The translations under genes were made by a program, and so were the position numbers. Shown piece by piece: positions 28,335 to 37,136 of a stretch of 64,000 nt of DNA (positions within the stretch are counted from its first letter, which is position 1; each line of letters starts with the position of its first letter). Source of the DNA: CAMDKS01 sp964402975 (GTDB taxonomy: Bacteria > Bdellovibrionota_B > Oligoflexia > Oligoflexales > RGVZ01); contig CAYOEM010000001.1 in assembly GCA_964402975.1 (NCBI GenBank), positions 1 through 64,000 on the forward strand, given 5' to 3'. Below the pieces are notes generated by a model. The model worked only from the letters and a program-made list of their open reading frames with translations. It had not been told where the DNA came from and did no database searches.

Positions 28335-28744
28335 CCATCTCCTATTTAGTGAGCAGCCGCCTTATAATAAAACCATTAAATTTTCGCAATATTTTTATGA
28401 ATTTATCCATATAACACATGAAATAATAAAAATATCAGCATCTTATGCTTACTCTTTAATCACACGCTGCCAATGACTCGGTAACCTATGCTCCATTAAA
28501 TATTCAAGCTGGCGGCTAAAATTCTTCGAGATCCTTTAACCTGGACGCCACTATTACAGCGAAATCATACATTGCTTCCGTTGACTAAGTGCATTTTTGA
28601 AAGACGTTATACTCACTTTAATCCTTGTCCCCCAAGGGTTTGCTGGATTTGACCCGCCCTGAAAACTCTTGTTAGAATGCCCGAATATCGAGCAACTCAT
28701 TGCAATCAAAGCAAGCGACCATGACGTTACGCGGGAGGGATATC
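28335..28744. other. AT-rich intergenic region between divergent genes
   Basis: About 410 bp with no supported gene. The part at 28370-28460 is very AT-rich and should carry the divergent promoters. A Shine-Dalgarno (GGGAGGG, 28733-28739) at the right end decides the GTG start of the next gene. Confidence 0.5.
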
Positions 28745-30013
28745 GTGCAACGACTAGATTCACGCCATTTAATTCTGGGTGTTTTTTTGGCCAGTCCAGT
28801 AAATGCCGCACCGGTGGAGTGCCTACATAACGGCGAGGTGATCGGCACGAGTGGCTTTGCATCGGTCGAGGATGGCCTGGTGACCTGCCAAGATCCTGTA
28901 ACAAAAATTGTGATGAAGGAAACCCAGTTCAAAAACTGGATGGTCATTCAAGACAAGGTTTTTAAGAATGGCGCTCTTCAAAAGGAAACTGCCTACGATG
29001 GCACACCTGGCCAAAATCGATATCACGGCTGGAGAAACACCTACAATGACGGGCAAGTTGTAAAAGAGGAACTTTTCGAGCACGGGTTTCTCACACTGCA
29101 AAGGCTCTATTACCCAGATGGCAAACTAAAATTAGCCACGGCGACTCTTACCAGTGATCGCTCCCAGAAAAGTCGCGTTGAATTTGACAGTGAGGGTCGC
29201 CTAACGGCGATCAACTGTAGCCGCGCCGTTATTGGACCCAAACAAACCAAGTGGTGTGGACTGGACGGCAAGGAGTCAACCGTCACGGTCTATGCCCACG
29301 GAGTTGAAAGCAAAAAGCTGACGTTCGTGGATGGTCATCTAAAAATTTATGAGCATGTAGATGAACAACAAATTGCTGCCAGTGAGCCCAAACAAGACAT
29401 GACCGGATTTGAGCGGTTAAAAACAGAAAACTACTCCGATGGTCGGAAAAAAGCCGAAAATAGATTTAGTGTGGATGGCAAACTAGACGGCATACAACGT
29501 TACTTTGACCGAAGCACCGAAGCGGTCGTTTTTGAGGAATTATTTGAAGACGGCCTACTCAAAGAAAGCCGGATTTTTTACCCAAACGGTCGCACGAAGC
29601 TTCACTTCGTTTGGGCTAAAACAGCAGGCGATAAGCGATATGGAAGCTATCGATCTTTTTTCGGTAGCGGAGCACTGGAATCCCATGGAGATTGCTACGA
29701 GTTGGCCGACAAAATCTGGCCGGCGACTTTTGATGCTCTGCCAACATTTCTTAAAAATGGTGTCACTCGCAACTGGGATGAAGACGGGGAAATTCGTGAA
29801 AAGTCGGCATGGAAGGACGGCGAACGTCACGGCGTTACTGAGTACTACTTCACGCGCGCGGGCAAAACCCGCATGACAAAGGCTGTATACAAAAATGGAG
29901 AAAGTCAGACGGAGCAGGATTTCGTCGAAAGCGACCGCACCTGGAAGGCTGTGGGAGAGCGCCCACTGAAAGTCTCGACAGCACCTAAGCCATCACCCGC
30001 AGTGCGACAATAA
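28745..30013 (+). CDS. Exported MORN-type (YwqK-like) repeat protein
   Basis: 422 residues from GTG 28745. This start is preferred over ATG 28700 because a strong GGGAGGG lies five bases before it and it gives a clean signal peptide ending in VNA-A. The mature protein contains many YYPDG-x-L / DG-x2-HG motifs (YYPDGKLK, FYPNGRTK, WKDGERHGVTEYYF), the antiparallel MORN_2/YwqK repeat type. These repeats often act as structural or binding surfaces. It has at least four Cys and a basic, proline-containing tail. Such proteins are often labelled antitoxins by similarity to YwqK, but nothing here supports a toxin partner. Function unknown. Confidence 0.75.
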   Translation: MQRLDSRHLILGVFLASPVNAAPVECLHNGEVIGTSGFASVEDGLVTCQDPVTKIVMKETQFKNWMVIQDKVFKNGALQKETAYDGTPGQNRYHGWRNTYNDGQVVKEELFEHGFLTLQRLYYPDGKLKLATATLTSDRSQKSRVEFDSEGRLTAINCSRAVIGPKQTKWCGLDGKESTVTVYAHGVESKKLTFVDGHLKIYEHVDEQQIAASEPKQDMTGFERLKTENYSDGRKKAENRFSVDGKLDGIQRYFDRSTEAVVFEELFEDGLLKESRIFYPNGRTKLHFVWAKTAGDKRYGSYRSFFGSGALESHGDCYELADKIWPATFDALPTFLKNGVTRNWDEDGEIREKSAWKDGERHGVTEYYFTRAGKTRMTKAVYKNGESQTEQDFVESDRTWKAVGERPLKVSTAPKPSPAVRQ

Positions 30014-30040
30014 GACTGGCAGACTTAAAACTTAGCCACC

Positions 30041-30514
30041 CTACCTCTTTCGCTCTCCAAGCGGAATGGGCAAGGTGGCTGACAATCCAAACTCGGCGAG
30101 TAGCTTTGAGTCTTCTGTGAATATGGTAAGGAGTGCCATCACAGGACCAGCTCCTGTCCCAACGGAAACCTGTCCGCCAACCACTTTTCCGTCGCTAGCG
30201 CGAACACCAAGGCCCGCATAGGCCGGCAAGAGCAACATATAAATGCCAACACCCGCCTCTAAAGAAGCCGTATATTGGCGTCCTAAGCGATTGTTCAGGA
30301 CCAGACCGTAACCACCACACCCTAAATCACCACACTCGGCGCGGGCAATTCCAGTCGAGACTCCCAATCCCGCCCGAGGGCCTGCTGTGGCACTCAAGCC
30401 AATCAGCGCCACGTTTAAGGGCTCTGACGTCGCATAGGCGGATCTGCCTTCAAGAAAGAGCACTAGGAATATGAGCGTGCATACTTGGGAGACGAACTTA
30501 TTAAGAATGTTCAT
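30041..30514 (-). CDS. Small glycine-rich exported protein
   Basis: 157 residues. A signal peptide ends near AYA (residues ~26-28). The mature part is rich in Gly, Ala and Leu with alternating hydrophobic stretches (GLSATAGPRAGLGVSTG, ASLEAGVGIYMLLLPAYAG), which could be a small barrel or a membrane-associated fold. Two Cys sit in CGDLGC. No family recognised. It converges on the MORN-type gene with 27 bp between them. Confidence 0.65.
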   Translation of the reverse strand: MNILNKFVSQVCTLIFLVLFLEGRSAYATSEPLNVALIGLSATAGPRAGLGVSTGIARAECGDLGCGGYGLVLNNRLGRQYTASLEAGVGIYMLLLPAYAGLGVRASDGKVVGGQVSVGTGAGPVMALLTIFTEDSKLLAEFGLSATLPIPLGERKR

Positions 30515-30565
30515 GTTACTTTGAACCGGGATTCATGGTTTGAAGGATCTGACGTTTGGCTTAAG

Positions 30566-30641
30566 TGGTGGGCCCACCTGGACTTGAACCAGGGACCAAC
30601 CGGTTATGAGCCGGTTGCTCTAACCACTGAGCTATGAGCCC
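30566..30641 (-). tRNA. tRNA with CAU anticodon (probably tRNA-Ile2, possibly tRNA-Met)
   Basis: 76 nt with encoded CCA. All four arms pair: acceptor GGGCTCA/TGGGCCC (one G-T wobble), D arm GCTC/GAGC, anticodon stem ACCGG/CCGGT with loop CTCATAA, T arm CCTGG/CCAGG with loop TTCAAGT. The anticodon is CAT. D loop AGTGGTTA and T-arm core TGGTTCAAGTCCAG match E. coli tRNA-Ile2 better than elongator tRNA-Met, and the 4-69 pair is C-G as in substrates of TilS. The initiator type is excluded because 1-72 is a normal G-C pair. It lies 55 bp after rpoD. Confidence 0.93.
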
Positions 30642-30696
30642 CCACCGAAATCGCGGAGCAACGTGAACCGTCACCCCGTAATCTCTGATAATTGAA

Positions 30697-33060
30697 TCAC
30701 CCCTCGATAAATGCGCGCAATTTTTTGCTACGGCTCGGGTGACGAAGCTTACGTAGTGCCTTAGCTTCAATCTGACGAATACGCTCGCGCGTCACGTCAA
30801 AATTCTGTCCAACTTCTTCCAACGTGTGATCACTGCGCTCGGCGATACCAAAACGCATGCGAAGAACTTTTTCTTCTCTAGGTGTCAAAGTTGCCAAAGC
30901 CTTGCGAGTCTGCTCGGACAAGCTTGCAGTCATAACGCTTTCGCTTGGACTAGATTGCGATTTATCTTCAAGGAAATCACCAATGTGATTGTCCTCCTCC
31001 TCGCCGATCGGAGTTTCAAGCGAAATAGGCTCAACAGCAATTTTTAGAACTTTACGAACCTTGTCGACCGACATGTCCATACGTGCCGCGATCTCTTCGG
31101 GTGTCGGTTCGCGTCCCATTTCCTGGACTAGGAATCGACTGGTACGAATCATTTTATTGATCGTCTCGATCATGTGAACAGGAATACGGATCGTACGAGC
31201 TTGGTCAGCAATGGCTCTCGTAATAGCCTGACGAATCCACCAAGTGGCGTAGGTCGAGAATTTATAACCCCGGCGATACTCAAACTTCTCAACCGCCTTC
31301 ATCAAACCAATATTGCCTTCCTGAATAAGATCAAGGAATTGAAGACCGCGGTTTGTGTATTTTTTCGCGATCGACACAACTAAACGAAGGTTTGCTTCCA
31401 CAAGCTCACGCTTGGCATTTTCAGCTGCCTGGTGCATCGACGCCAAATCTTTATGGGCCGACTCAAGGTCAACTAGCGTCATATCAGTTTGCTGCAAAAC
31501 CCTTTGAATCGTGTCCTGGGCCGATTGGAAGTTTCTTACGATCCGCAACCACTCGCGATCACCGGCAGAGCCGTAGGGCTTGGAATTACCGGTCTTGATG
31601 TAGGCACCCAAATCTTCCACATTGGTTTGCAGTCGCCTTGCGTAGTAGTCCATATCCTGGCGAGCTTCACGAACCGCGTTTCCGTACTGGGCCATTTGGT
31701 TAATAACACCGACCAGAATTTTGCGGTTGATATTTAGATCTTTTAATCCGCTGAAAATTCGCTCACGTATACTTTCCAGCTTAGCTGCAGCTTTTTGGCT
31801 GGAGGACGCTTTCTTAGCTGCCGCCTCAAATTCATCATGTATCTTCAAGAACTCTGCAGTCTGAAGGCGCACTTTTTCAAAGTGCTCCTGCTCATTGTTG
31901 CTAGCTTCGTCATCATCAAAGCCCTTGATAAAAGCCTTCATGCGAACTTCGTTGTTAACAAACGCTTTAGCGGTACCAATTACCGCGTCCATTCCAATCT
32001 GGAAACTTAGAACCCGCTCGAGAATCCTGTTCTCTTCGTTTTCAATTTTTTTAGCGATGACGACTTCACCTTCACGGGAGAGAAGTGCTACCGCACCCAT
32101 CTTGCGTAGGTAAATCCGCACGGGGTCATTAGATTTACCAACAGCAGCATCGGAGGCATCAAACTCCGCCGGCGCTTCTGCGGCCTCTTCTGCTTCACCG
32201 TCTCCGGCCTCTGTATCTCCACCCAGGTCAGCATCGTCTTCGATGCCAGCTACCATTTCATCATCACCAGGGGCACCTTTGCGAGCACCACTGCGGCGGT
32301 CTGCAACCTCGATGCCACGGTCTTGCAACGATACGATGACATCGTCCAGCAGATCAGGATTGATCGCACCCTTTGGGAATGCCGCTTCAATTTCTTTAAA
32401 CGCAACCGCTCCAGCTTTCTTAAACTGCTTGATCAAGCCATCGATAATCTTGTGCAACTCAATGCCACCAGACTTTGCACCCGTGATACCTGCCAGATCC
32501 AAAGATGGATTCTTCGGCGGACGACCACGTCGACCTGGGACTTTAACCACCGGGGCTGGCGCACCAGGCGCCACTGCCTTAGGAGGACGTCCCCGTCGCG
32601 GAGGAGTCATCACGGCTGCGACAGACTCTTTGCCCGCTTTCATGATGGCTTCGGACTCCTTCGGAGTCGTTTTAGATGCAGGCTGAGCTGATTTAACAGT
32701 CTTCGCAGGAGCCGATTTTAAAACGCTTGGTTTCTTGGAAAGAGCTGGCTTCACCGATTCTTGCTTTTTGGAGTCTTTTTTCGCCGCTTTCGGCTTTAAG
32801 GGCGCTTTCTTAGCTGACGCAGCCTTAGCGCTCGATGATTTCGGGGATGTTTTCTTAGACGCCGCTGCCACCGCTGGTGCTTTGGCAACAACGGGTTTCT
32901 TTTTAAAGATCGCAGCTTTTTGTAACACGCTCTTCACGGCAGATTTCAAAACCTTTTTGACCGTCGATTTGGCCTGTAACTTCTTACCAACCGGCTTCAC
33001 CGACTTCTTCGGAGCAGGTTTCGCCAGTTTTGATTTCGATTTAAGCTTGTTTTTGGCCAT
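30697..33060 (-). CDS. rpoD: Primary sigma factor RpoD with histone-like AT-hook N-terminus
   Basis: 787 residues. The C-terminal ~480 are canonical: region 1.2 (SNDPVRIYLRKMGAVALLSR), a non-conserved insert, region 2 (ANLRLVVSIAKKYTNRGLQF, RRGYKFSTYATWWIRQAI), region 3 (HMIETINKM) and region 4 (LEEVGQNFDVTRERIRQIEA). Residues ~195-255 look like region 1.1. The first ~190 residues are unusual: Lys/Ala/Pro/Ser-rich like histone H1, with two AT-hook cores (R155-R-G-R-P-P-K and R177-R-G-R-P-P-K). GAGG precedes the ATG by seven bases. It is the last protein gene of rpsU-dnaG-rpoD, 165 bp after dnaG. Confidence 0.96.
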   Translation of the reverse strand: MAKNKLKSKSKLAKPAPKKSVKPVGKKLQAKSTVKKVLKSAVKSVLQKAAIFKKKPVVAKAPAVAAASKKTSPKSSSAKAASAKKAPLKPKAAKKDSKKQESVKPALSKKPSVLKSAPAKTVKSAQPASKTTPKESEAIMKAGKESVAAVMTPPRRGRPPKAVAPGAPAPVVKVPGRRGRPPKNPSLDLAGITGAKSGGIELHKIIDGLIKQFKKAGAVAFKEIEAAFPKGAINPDLLDDVIVSLQDRGIEVADRRSGARKGAPGDDEMVAGIEDDADLGGDTEAGDGEAEEAAEAPAEFDASDAAVGKSNDPVRIYLRKMGAVALLSREGEVVIAKKIENEENRILERVLSFQIGMDAVIGTAKAFVNNEVRMKAFIKGFDDDEASNNEQEHFEKVRLQTAEFLKIHDEFEAAAKKASSSQKAAAKLESIRERIFSGLKDLNINRKILVGVINQMAQYGNAVREARQDMDYYARRLQTNVEDLGAYIKTGNSKPYGSAGDREWLRIVRNFQSAQDTIQRVLQQTDMTLVDLESAHKDLASMHQAAENAKRELVEANLRLVVSIAKKYTNRGLQFLDLIQEGNIGLMKAVEKFEYRRGYKFSTYATWWIRQAITRAIADQARTIRIPVHMIETINKMIRTSRFLVQEMGREPTPEEIAARMDMSVDKVRKVLKIAVEPISLETPIGEEEDNHIGDFLEDKSQSSPSESVMTASLSEQTRKALATLTPREEKVLRMRFGIAERSDHTLEEVGQNFDVTRERIRQIEAKALRKLRHPSRSKKLRAFIEG

Positions 33061-33225
33061 GTCTCGCCTCGATCGTAAAGGGGGGCTGTCAATATTAAGC
33101 GGTCGATACTATCCCCAAACAACAAGACATGCAACAAAAACCCAAGCGCAGCAAGGGTTTGCAAGATGTGTGCCTAAGTCAAAGTAACGCCAAAATCGGG
33201 CTTATAAATCACATGAATTTGAAGC

Positions 33226-35094
33226 CTAAAGTTCTGTCTGAATTTGCCGCTCCAGCGATGCCAAACTTTGGGTGAGAGCGACGACTTCGTTAATAAAACT
33301 TGGCACGTCCCCTGGGGCGTGGGCGGCAGCAACCTGGACTTGGCGCTTCAGTAACGATATAGACTGCTGAATATTCTGACGTTTCTGCTCAAGTATCAGT
33401 CTTTGGAGGGCTTTGCCGCGATCCTTGGTCTGAAACGTCTCCGAATTTAGAGCCGTCAGCCCTTCAAGAACGGCGACCTCTTCGGGCGTAAACTCTGACA
33501 TCCACCGCGATTCAGATTGAGGGGATAATCCAGCGATATGAATAGAAATAATCGTTTCTGCAAAGCGCTGCCAAAGGGGCTCTAAAGCAAGCTCCCTTTT
33601 AACAAACTCAAGGATCTTGCCTGCCTCAACCTCACCTGGGAGGGCAAAGTAAAGGTGCCCAAGCATACCCTTTTCCACCGGCGTTAGCGCCCTAGTGGGC
33701 ATGACAGGGCGAGCAATCTCTTCTTCAGTCGAAGCAGGCGGCGCGACCACCTGCCGTTCCACCGTCTGCCGAGGAACCCAGTTTTGACGGGCTGCACCAA
33801 ACGAGAACGAGCTTAACTGCCTTCCAATAATATCGGCTGAGACACCGGTTAACCCGGAAATCCGGCTAACCAGAAAGCCCCTTTTAATTGGATCTTGAAT
33901 TTTAGCCAGCCACGGCACAAATTCCGAACTCACTATCGTCGGAATCGCTGCCGAATTGGCGCCGGCTAGACGTGTTCCGATACAGAACTCGATGAGATCC
34001 ACTGACTTTTTCAAAACAGTCTGGAGAGCCCCTGCACCGTTTTTCCTGATGAATGTGTCTGGGTCATCATTACCATCGAGTTTTGCGGCTTTGACACTTA
34101 GCTCAGGAACCTCGAGGACCACTTCGATGGCTGCTAATGTGGCCTTGTGACCTGCCGCGTCACCGTCAAAAAGCACAATGACTTCTGGCGTGCGGGTTTG
34201 CTGCCAAAGTAATTTCAGCTGACGAACCGTCAAAGCGGTTCCCATGGAAGCCACCACCTCACTAAGACCCTCTTGCCACAGGCAGAGAGCATCCATGTAG
34301 CCTTCCACGATGATCGCCGAGCGCCTGTCTTTGATCGGGTCTCGAGCGTGATCAAGACCAAACAGGACGGCCGATTTGTCGAATAGCGGAGTCGACCCGC
34401 TATTCTTGTATTTTGCCGGATCCTGGACGGTCGTGCGTCCTCCAAATGCAATCACGCGACCCTGAGCATCGCGGATGGGAATCATAATTCTGTCGCGGAA
34501 AAAATCGTAAGGACGTCCGGTTTTTGCGCTGATGGATGCCATACTGGCACGAATCATGTCGTTCTCACGAAATCCGAGACTTCGCAGATGCTTGACCAAA
34601 CCATAGCCCTCTGCTGGTGTTAGGCCAAAGCCAAATTTCAAGATATTTTCGTCACTAAATCCACGCTCACGCAGATAGTTTTTCGCCTGTACACCACGAC
34701 TGGATTTCAGTTCGCTCACAAAAAAATCTTGAGCCGCTATGAGAATCTGACTCAACGCCAGCTGCTCGCCCCGACGCCTTTTAACGCTATCGGGCTCGTC
34801 GAGTTCTGGAGCTTCAATGCCGTATTTCGCTGAAAGAAACCGCAGGGACTCAATGAATGACATGTCCCTCGTTTTTCGCACGAATGTTATGGCATCACCC
34901 GACTCTTTGCAGCCAAAGCAGTAGTAGTGATTGTCTGGATAGACGTGAAAACTCGGTGATTTTTCAGCATGGAACGGACAGCATGCCGTGATGCTTGGTC
35001 CACGACGAACTAAGGTTACTGATTCCCCGATTAATTGATCGAGCGGAACTCGCGACTTAATTCTATTTTTGACATCGTCTAACGAGGCCGCCAT
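33226..35094 (-). CDS. dnaG: DNA primase
   Basis: 622 residues from ATG 35094, chosen over GTG 35100 because AGGTG lies just before it. CHC2-type zinc finger (C-x2-H...C-x2-C, residues ~39-62, CPFHAEKSPSF and CFGC), a catalytic core, a TOPRIM domain with IIVEGYMDAL and VIVLFDGDAAGHKA (acidic metal ligands), and a C-terminal helical region that would bind DnaB helicase. It makes RNA primers for replication. It sits between rpsU and rpoD as in the E. coli macromolecular-synthesis operon. Confidence 0.97.
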   Translation of the reverse strand: MAASLDDVKNRIKSRVPLDQLIGESVTLVRRGPSITACCPFHAEKSPSFHVYPDNHYYCFGCKESGDAITFVRKTRDMSFIESLRFLSAKYGIEAPELDEPDSVKRRRGEQLALSQILIAAQDFFVSELKSSRGVQAKNYLRERGFSDENILKFGFGLTPAEGYGLVKHLRSLGFRENDMIRASMASISAKTGRPYDFFRDRIMIPIRDAQGRVIAFGGRTTVQDPAKYKNSGSTPLFDKSAVLFGLDHARDPIKDRRSAIIVEGYMDALCLWQEGLSEVVASMGTALTVRQLKLLWQQTRTPEVIVLFDGDAAGHKATLAAIEVVLEVPELSVKAAKLDGNDDPDTFIRKNGAGALQTVLKKSVDLIEFCIGTRLAGANSAAIPTIVSSEFVPWLAKIQDPIKRGFLVSRISGLTGVSADIIGRQLSSFSFGAARQNWVPRQTVERQVVAPPASTEEEIARPVMPTRALTPVEKGMLGHLYFALPGEVEAGKILEFVKRELALEPLWQRFAETIISIHIAGLSPQSESRWMSEFTPEEVAVLEGLTALNSETFQTKDRGKALQRLILEQKRQNIQQSISLLKRQVQVAAAHAPGDVPSFINEVVALTQSLASLERQIQTEL

Positions 35095-35162
35095 GGTCAC
35101 CTGTTGATGGATGATATTTCAGCATGGGATATGCTTCACTTGAATTCACCCGAATAAACCAT

Positions 35163-35200
35163 AAAAAATGACCCGCTGTCACGTGTGGACAGCGGGTCAT
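35163..35200 (-). terminator. Strong terminator/attenuator between rpsU and dnaG
   Basis: A perfect 13-bp stem (atgacccgctgtc, 35168-35180, with its complement at 35188-35200) followed on the minus strand by a T run. It lies ~20 bp after the rpsU stop and ~70 bp before dnaG. E. coli has a terminator at the same place that lowers dnaG expression relative to rpsU. Confidence 0.88.
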
Positions 35201-35219
35201 TGTCGAAAACAAATGATTT

Positions 35220-35411
35220 TTAGAATTTACGACTTTTCTTGGCGGCCCGCTTACGAGCTGCTACCGACTTCTTCTTGAGACGAACTGATGGCTTCTCATA
35301 ATGTTCGCGCTTACGAACATCACTTAAAATACCGCCCTTCTCACACTGTTTTTTGAATCGTCTTAGAGCCGATTCAAAAGCTTCGCCTTCGCGTAGTCTG
35401 ATTCCTGGCAT
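35220..35411 (-). CDS. rpsU: Ribosomal protein bS21
   Basis: 63 residues, basic, with the bS21 pattern (LREGEAFESALRRFKKQCEK, RKREHYEKPS, and a Lys/Arg-rich C-terminal helix). It is a small-subunit protein near the anti-Shine-Dalgarno region of 16S rRNA. AAGGGTGG lies upstream. It starts 24 bp after the stop of an unknown exported protein gene and is followed by a strong terminator. Confidence 0.95.
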   Translation of the reverse strand: MPGIRLREGEAFESALRRFKKQCEKGGILSDVRKREHYEKPSVRLKKKSVAARKRAAKKSRKF

Positions 35412-35435
35412 TTAAAAATCACCACCCTTCAAGGT

Positions 35436-36545
35436 TTACTGTCGGGCAAGATTCCTCGCCCGAAGGTCTCCGTAATCGCATAAATTCCGGATATTAGCCA
35501 GTAATAAATACTCTGGAACGTTTGGAGATCCCTTAACCGTGTGAATGACGGCCACGAAACGATGCGGTCTGGGTAACTCGCAGATATTCCTAGGATCCCG
35601 CTCCTTATCAACCTCTTTAAACGGAGTTGAGGAGATAAATACCGTCTGGACATCCTTGCTGTAGGCCTTGAAATCAGGCCCCAATTTGCGACTGACTTCG
35701 GCCACTAATTCTGGTGTTGTGATGCTTTTTTGACCTTGCCGATAATAGGCGATCCCAAAATAGGGAGTTGCCGACTGACTTTTCTCGTCGGGAAGATAGA
35801 ACAAATTAATTCCAGCAAAAATTTTTCCAGTGGTCGCCTCAAACTCACAGGCCCCCGAAGGAAAGTAAACGATTGATTGATTTGTCTTAGGATCACCGAA
35901 AACTCGGCCAAAGGCGGCCACATCGGTGTGTTTGGCATTTTTCGCCGGCTTGGCGACCGCGGATAAAAGATTTTTGAAAAACTTGTTCTGGTCCGGTCCA
36001 CTCAGAAACATTTTTGGGTGATTACCGAAGAGGATGTGCTGGGCGTTTTTGGGTATGTCAGCCAATGCCAACTGCAGCTTCTTGCAATCATAATTTGGAA
36101 CCTGCATACCCGAGACTTTCATAGGGCGATTTAAACCGACACCCGCAAAAACCGCCTGCCCAGCGCTGACAAAAATTGGCGCGGGCTGAGCCGGATCGAA
36201 GCTTGCCTCAGCCAATATCTGCTTACAGCGATTCACTTCAGTCACACTGATATCGCGCCCCTTGGCTGACTTGAGTAGATTTTTCTTACACTCCTGAAAC
36301 AGTCCAGCCGCCGGGAACCGGTCCGTGCAGCGTCCAAACTCGGCGGGAAGATCTTCGATGCGAAGTTTGCCTGACTTCACGGCTGCAGTGGCCCGCGACG
36401 TACATTCGTTATAGCTTTGCTGGGCCTTTTGGACCCTGTCGGCCCCGGCTTGCTGTGCCATCAAAGAATCCGCGCCGCCAAACAATACGACAAGACTGAA
36501 GAACCCGACTGAGCGGTAAATAGATATTTTTATTGCGCAACTCAT
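35436..36545 (-). CDS. Exported protein of unknown function upstream of rpsU
   Basis: 369 residues from ATG 36545. The frame is open further upstream (to 36791), but that part would overlap the divergent yajQ gene. The chosen start gives a signal peptide (SVGFFSLVVLFGGADSLMA) and has TTTAGGG just before it. The mature protein has eight or more Cys (NECTSRA, FGRCTDRF, FQECKKN, EVNRCKQ, YDCKKL, GACEFE, NICELP, RNLCDYGD), suggesting several periplasmic disulfides. No family recognised. It may share a transcript with rpsU 24 bp downstream, which would make it the first gene of an extended macromolecular-synthesis operon. Confidence 0.7.
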   Translation of the reverse strand: MSCAIKISIYRSVGFFSLVVLFGGADSLMAQQAGADRVQKAQQSYNECTSRATAAVKSGKLRIEDLPAEFGRCTDRFPAAGLFQECKKNLLKSAKGRDISVTEVNRCKQILAEASFDPAQPAPIFVSAGQAVFAGVGLNRPMKVSGMQVPNYDCKKLQLALADIPKNAQHILFGNHPKMFLSGPDQNKFFKNLLSAVAKPAKNAKHTDVAAFGRVFGDPKTNQSIVYFPSGACEFEATTGKIFAGINLFYLPDEKSQSATPYFGIAYYRQGQKSITTPELVAEVSRKLGPDFKAYSKDVQTVFISSTPFKEVDKERDPRNICELPRPHRFVAVIHTVKGSPNVPEYLLLANIRNLCDYGDLRARNLARQ

Positions 36546-36609
36546 CCCTAAAGTGTACGGGAAAGAACACTGGATGGGCAAGATTTTAGTACACTGAGGG
36601 AGGGTCAAA

Positions 36610-37101
36610 ATGCCTTCGTTCGATATAGTTAGCGAGCTTGACCTTATGGAGGTTGAGAACGCCGTCAACCAATCCGCCAAAGAGATCGAGCAGCGCTTTG
36701 ATTTCCGGGGTGGTAAGTCGTCCATAGAACTGGATAAGGGTGGTCGCAAAATAAAGATAATGGCCGATGACGACATGAAGCTTCGAAGCATTCATCAGAT
36801 CCTTCACCAGAAACTTGCCAAAAGAAACATCGACTTAAGGGGTCTTAAATACAACACCGAGGAGCAAGCCTCTGGTAACATGATCCGCCAAATTGTAGAT
36901 TTAAAAGCCGCTCTCGAAAAAGAGGAGATAAAAGAGGTCAACAAACTCATAAAAGACTCAAAACTCAAGGTGACGACAGAGACACAGGGTGACCAACTTC
37001 GCGTCACAAGCAAAAGCATCGACGATCTACAGTCAGTTATGAGCATGCTGAGGGGGCAAGAACTAAAGTTTCCAGTACAATTCATCAACATGAGACGCTG
37101 A
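36610..37101 (+). CDS. yajQ: YajQ family nucleotide-binding protein
   Basis: 163 residues, the usual length of the UPF0234/YajQ family. The N-terminal MPSFDIVSELDLMEVENAVN, the central FDFRG and DLRGLKYN, and the C-terminal ELKFPVQFINMR are family hallmarks. The protein has two ferredoxin-like folds. Members bind RNA or GTP, and in Xanthomonas cyclic di-GMP. It starts an apparent operon with ychF (35 bp) and an SDR gene (29 bp). It is divergent from the unknown exported protein gene at 36545. Confidence 0.95.
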   Translation: MPSFDIVSELDLMEVENAVNQSAKEIEQRFDFRGGKSSIELDKGGRKIKIMADDDMKLRSIHQILHQKLAKRNIDLRGLKYNTEEQASGNMIRQIVDLKAALEKEEIKEVNKLIKDSKLKVTTETQGDQLRVTSKSIDDLQSVMSMLRGQELKFPVQFINMRR

Positions 37102-37136
37102 ATAAAAGCAGGCTCTGCCGGGAAAGTGAGAAATTT

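Noticed and set aside
28745..30013. Toxin-antitoxin system with the YwqK-like protein as antitoxin
   Set aside because: The protein has a signal peptide and there is no adjacent toxin-like gene; the 157-residue convergent gene is also exported.
30566..30641. Initiator tRNA-fMet
   Set aside because: Position 1-72 is a normal G-C pair and the anticodon stem lacks the three consecutive G-C pairs of initiators.
36545..36791. Upstream extension of the 369-residue exported protein
   Set aside because: It would overlap the divergent yajQ gene and place the signal peptide ~80 residues from the N-terminus.
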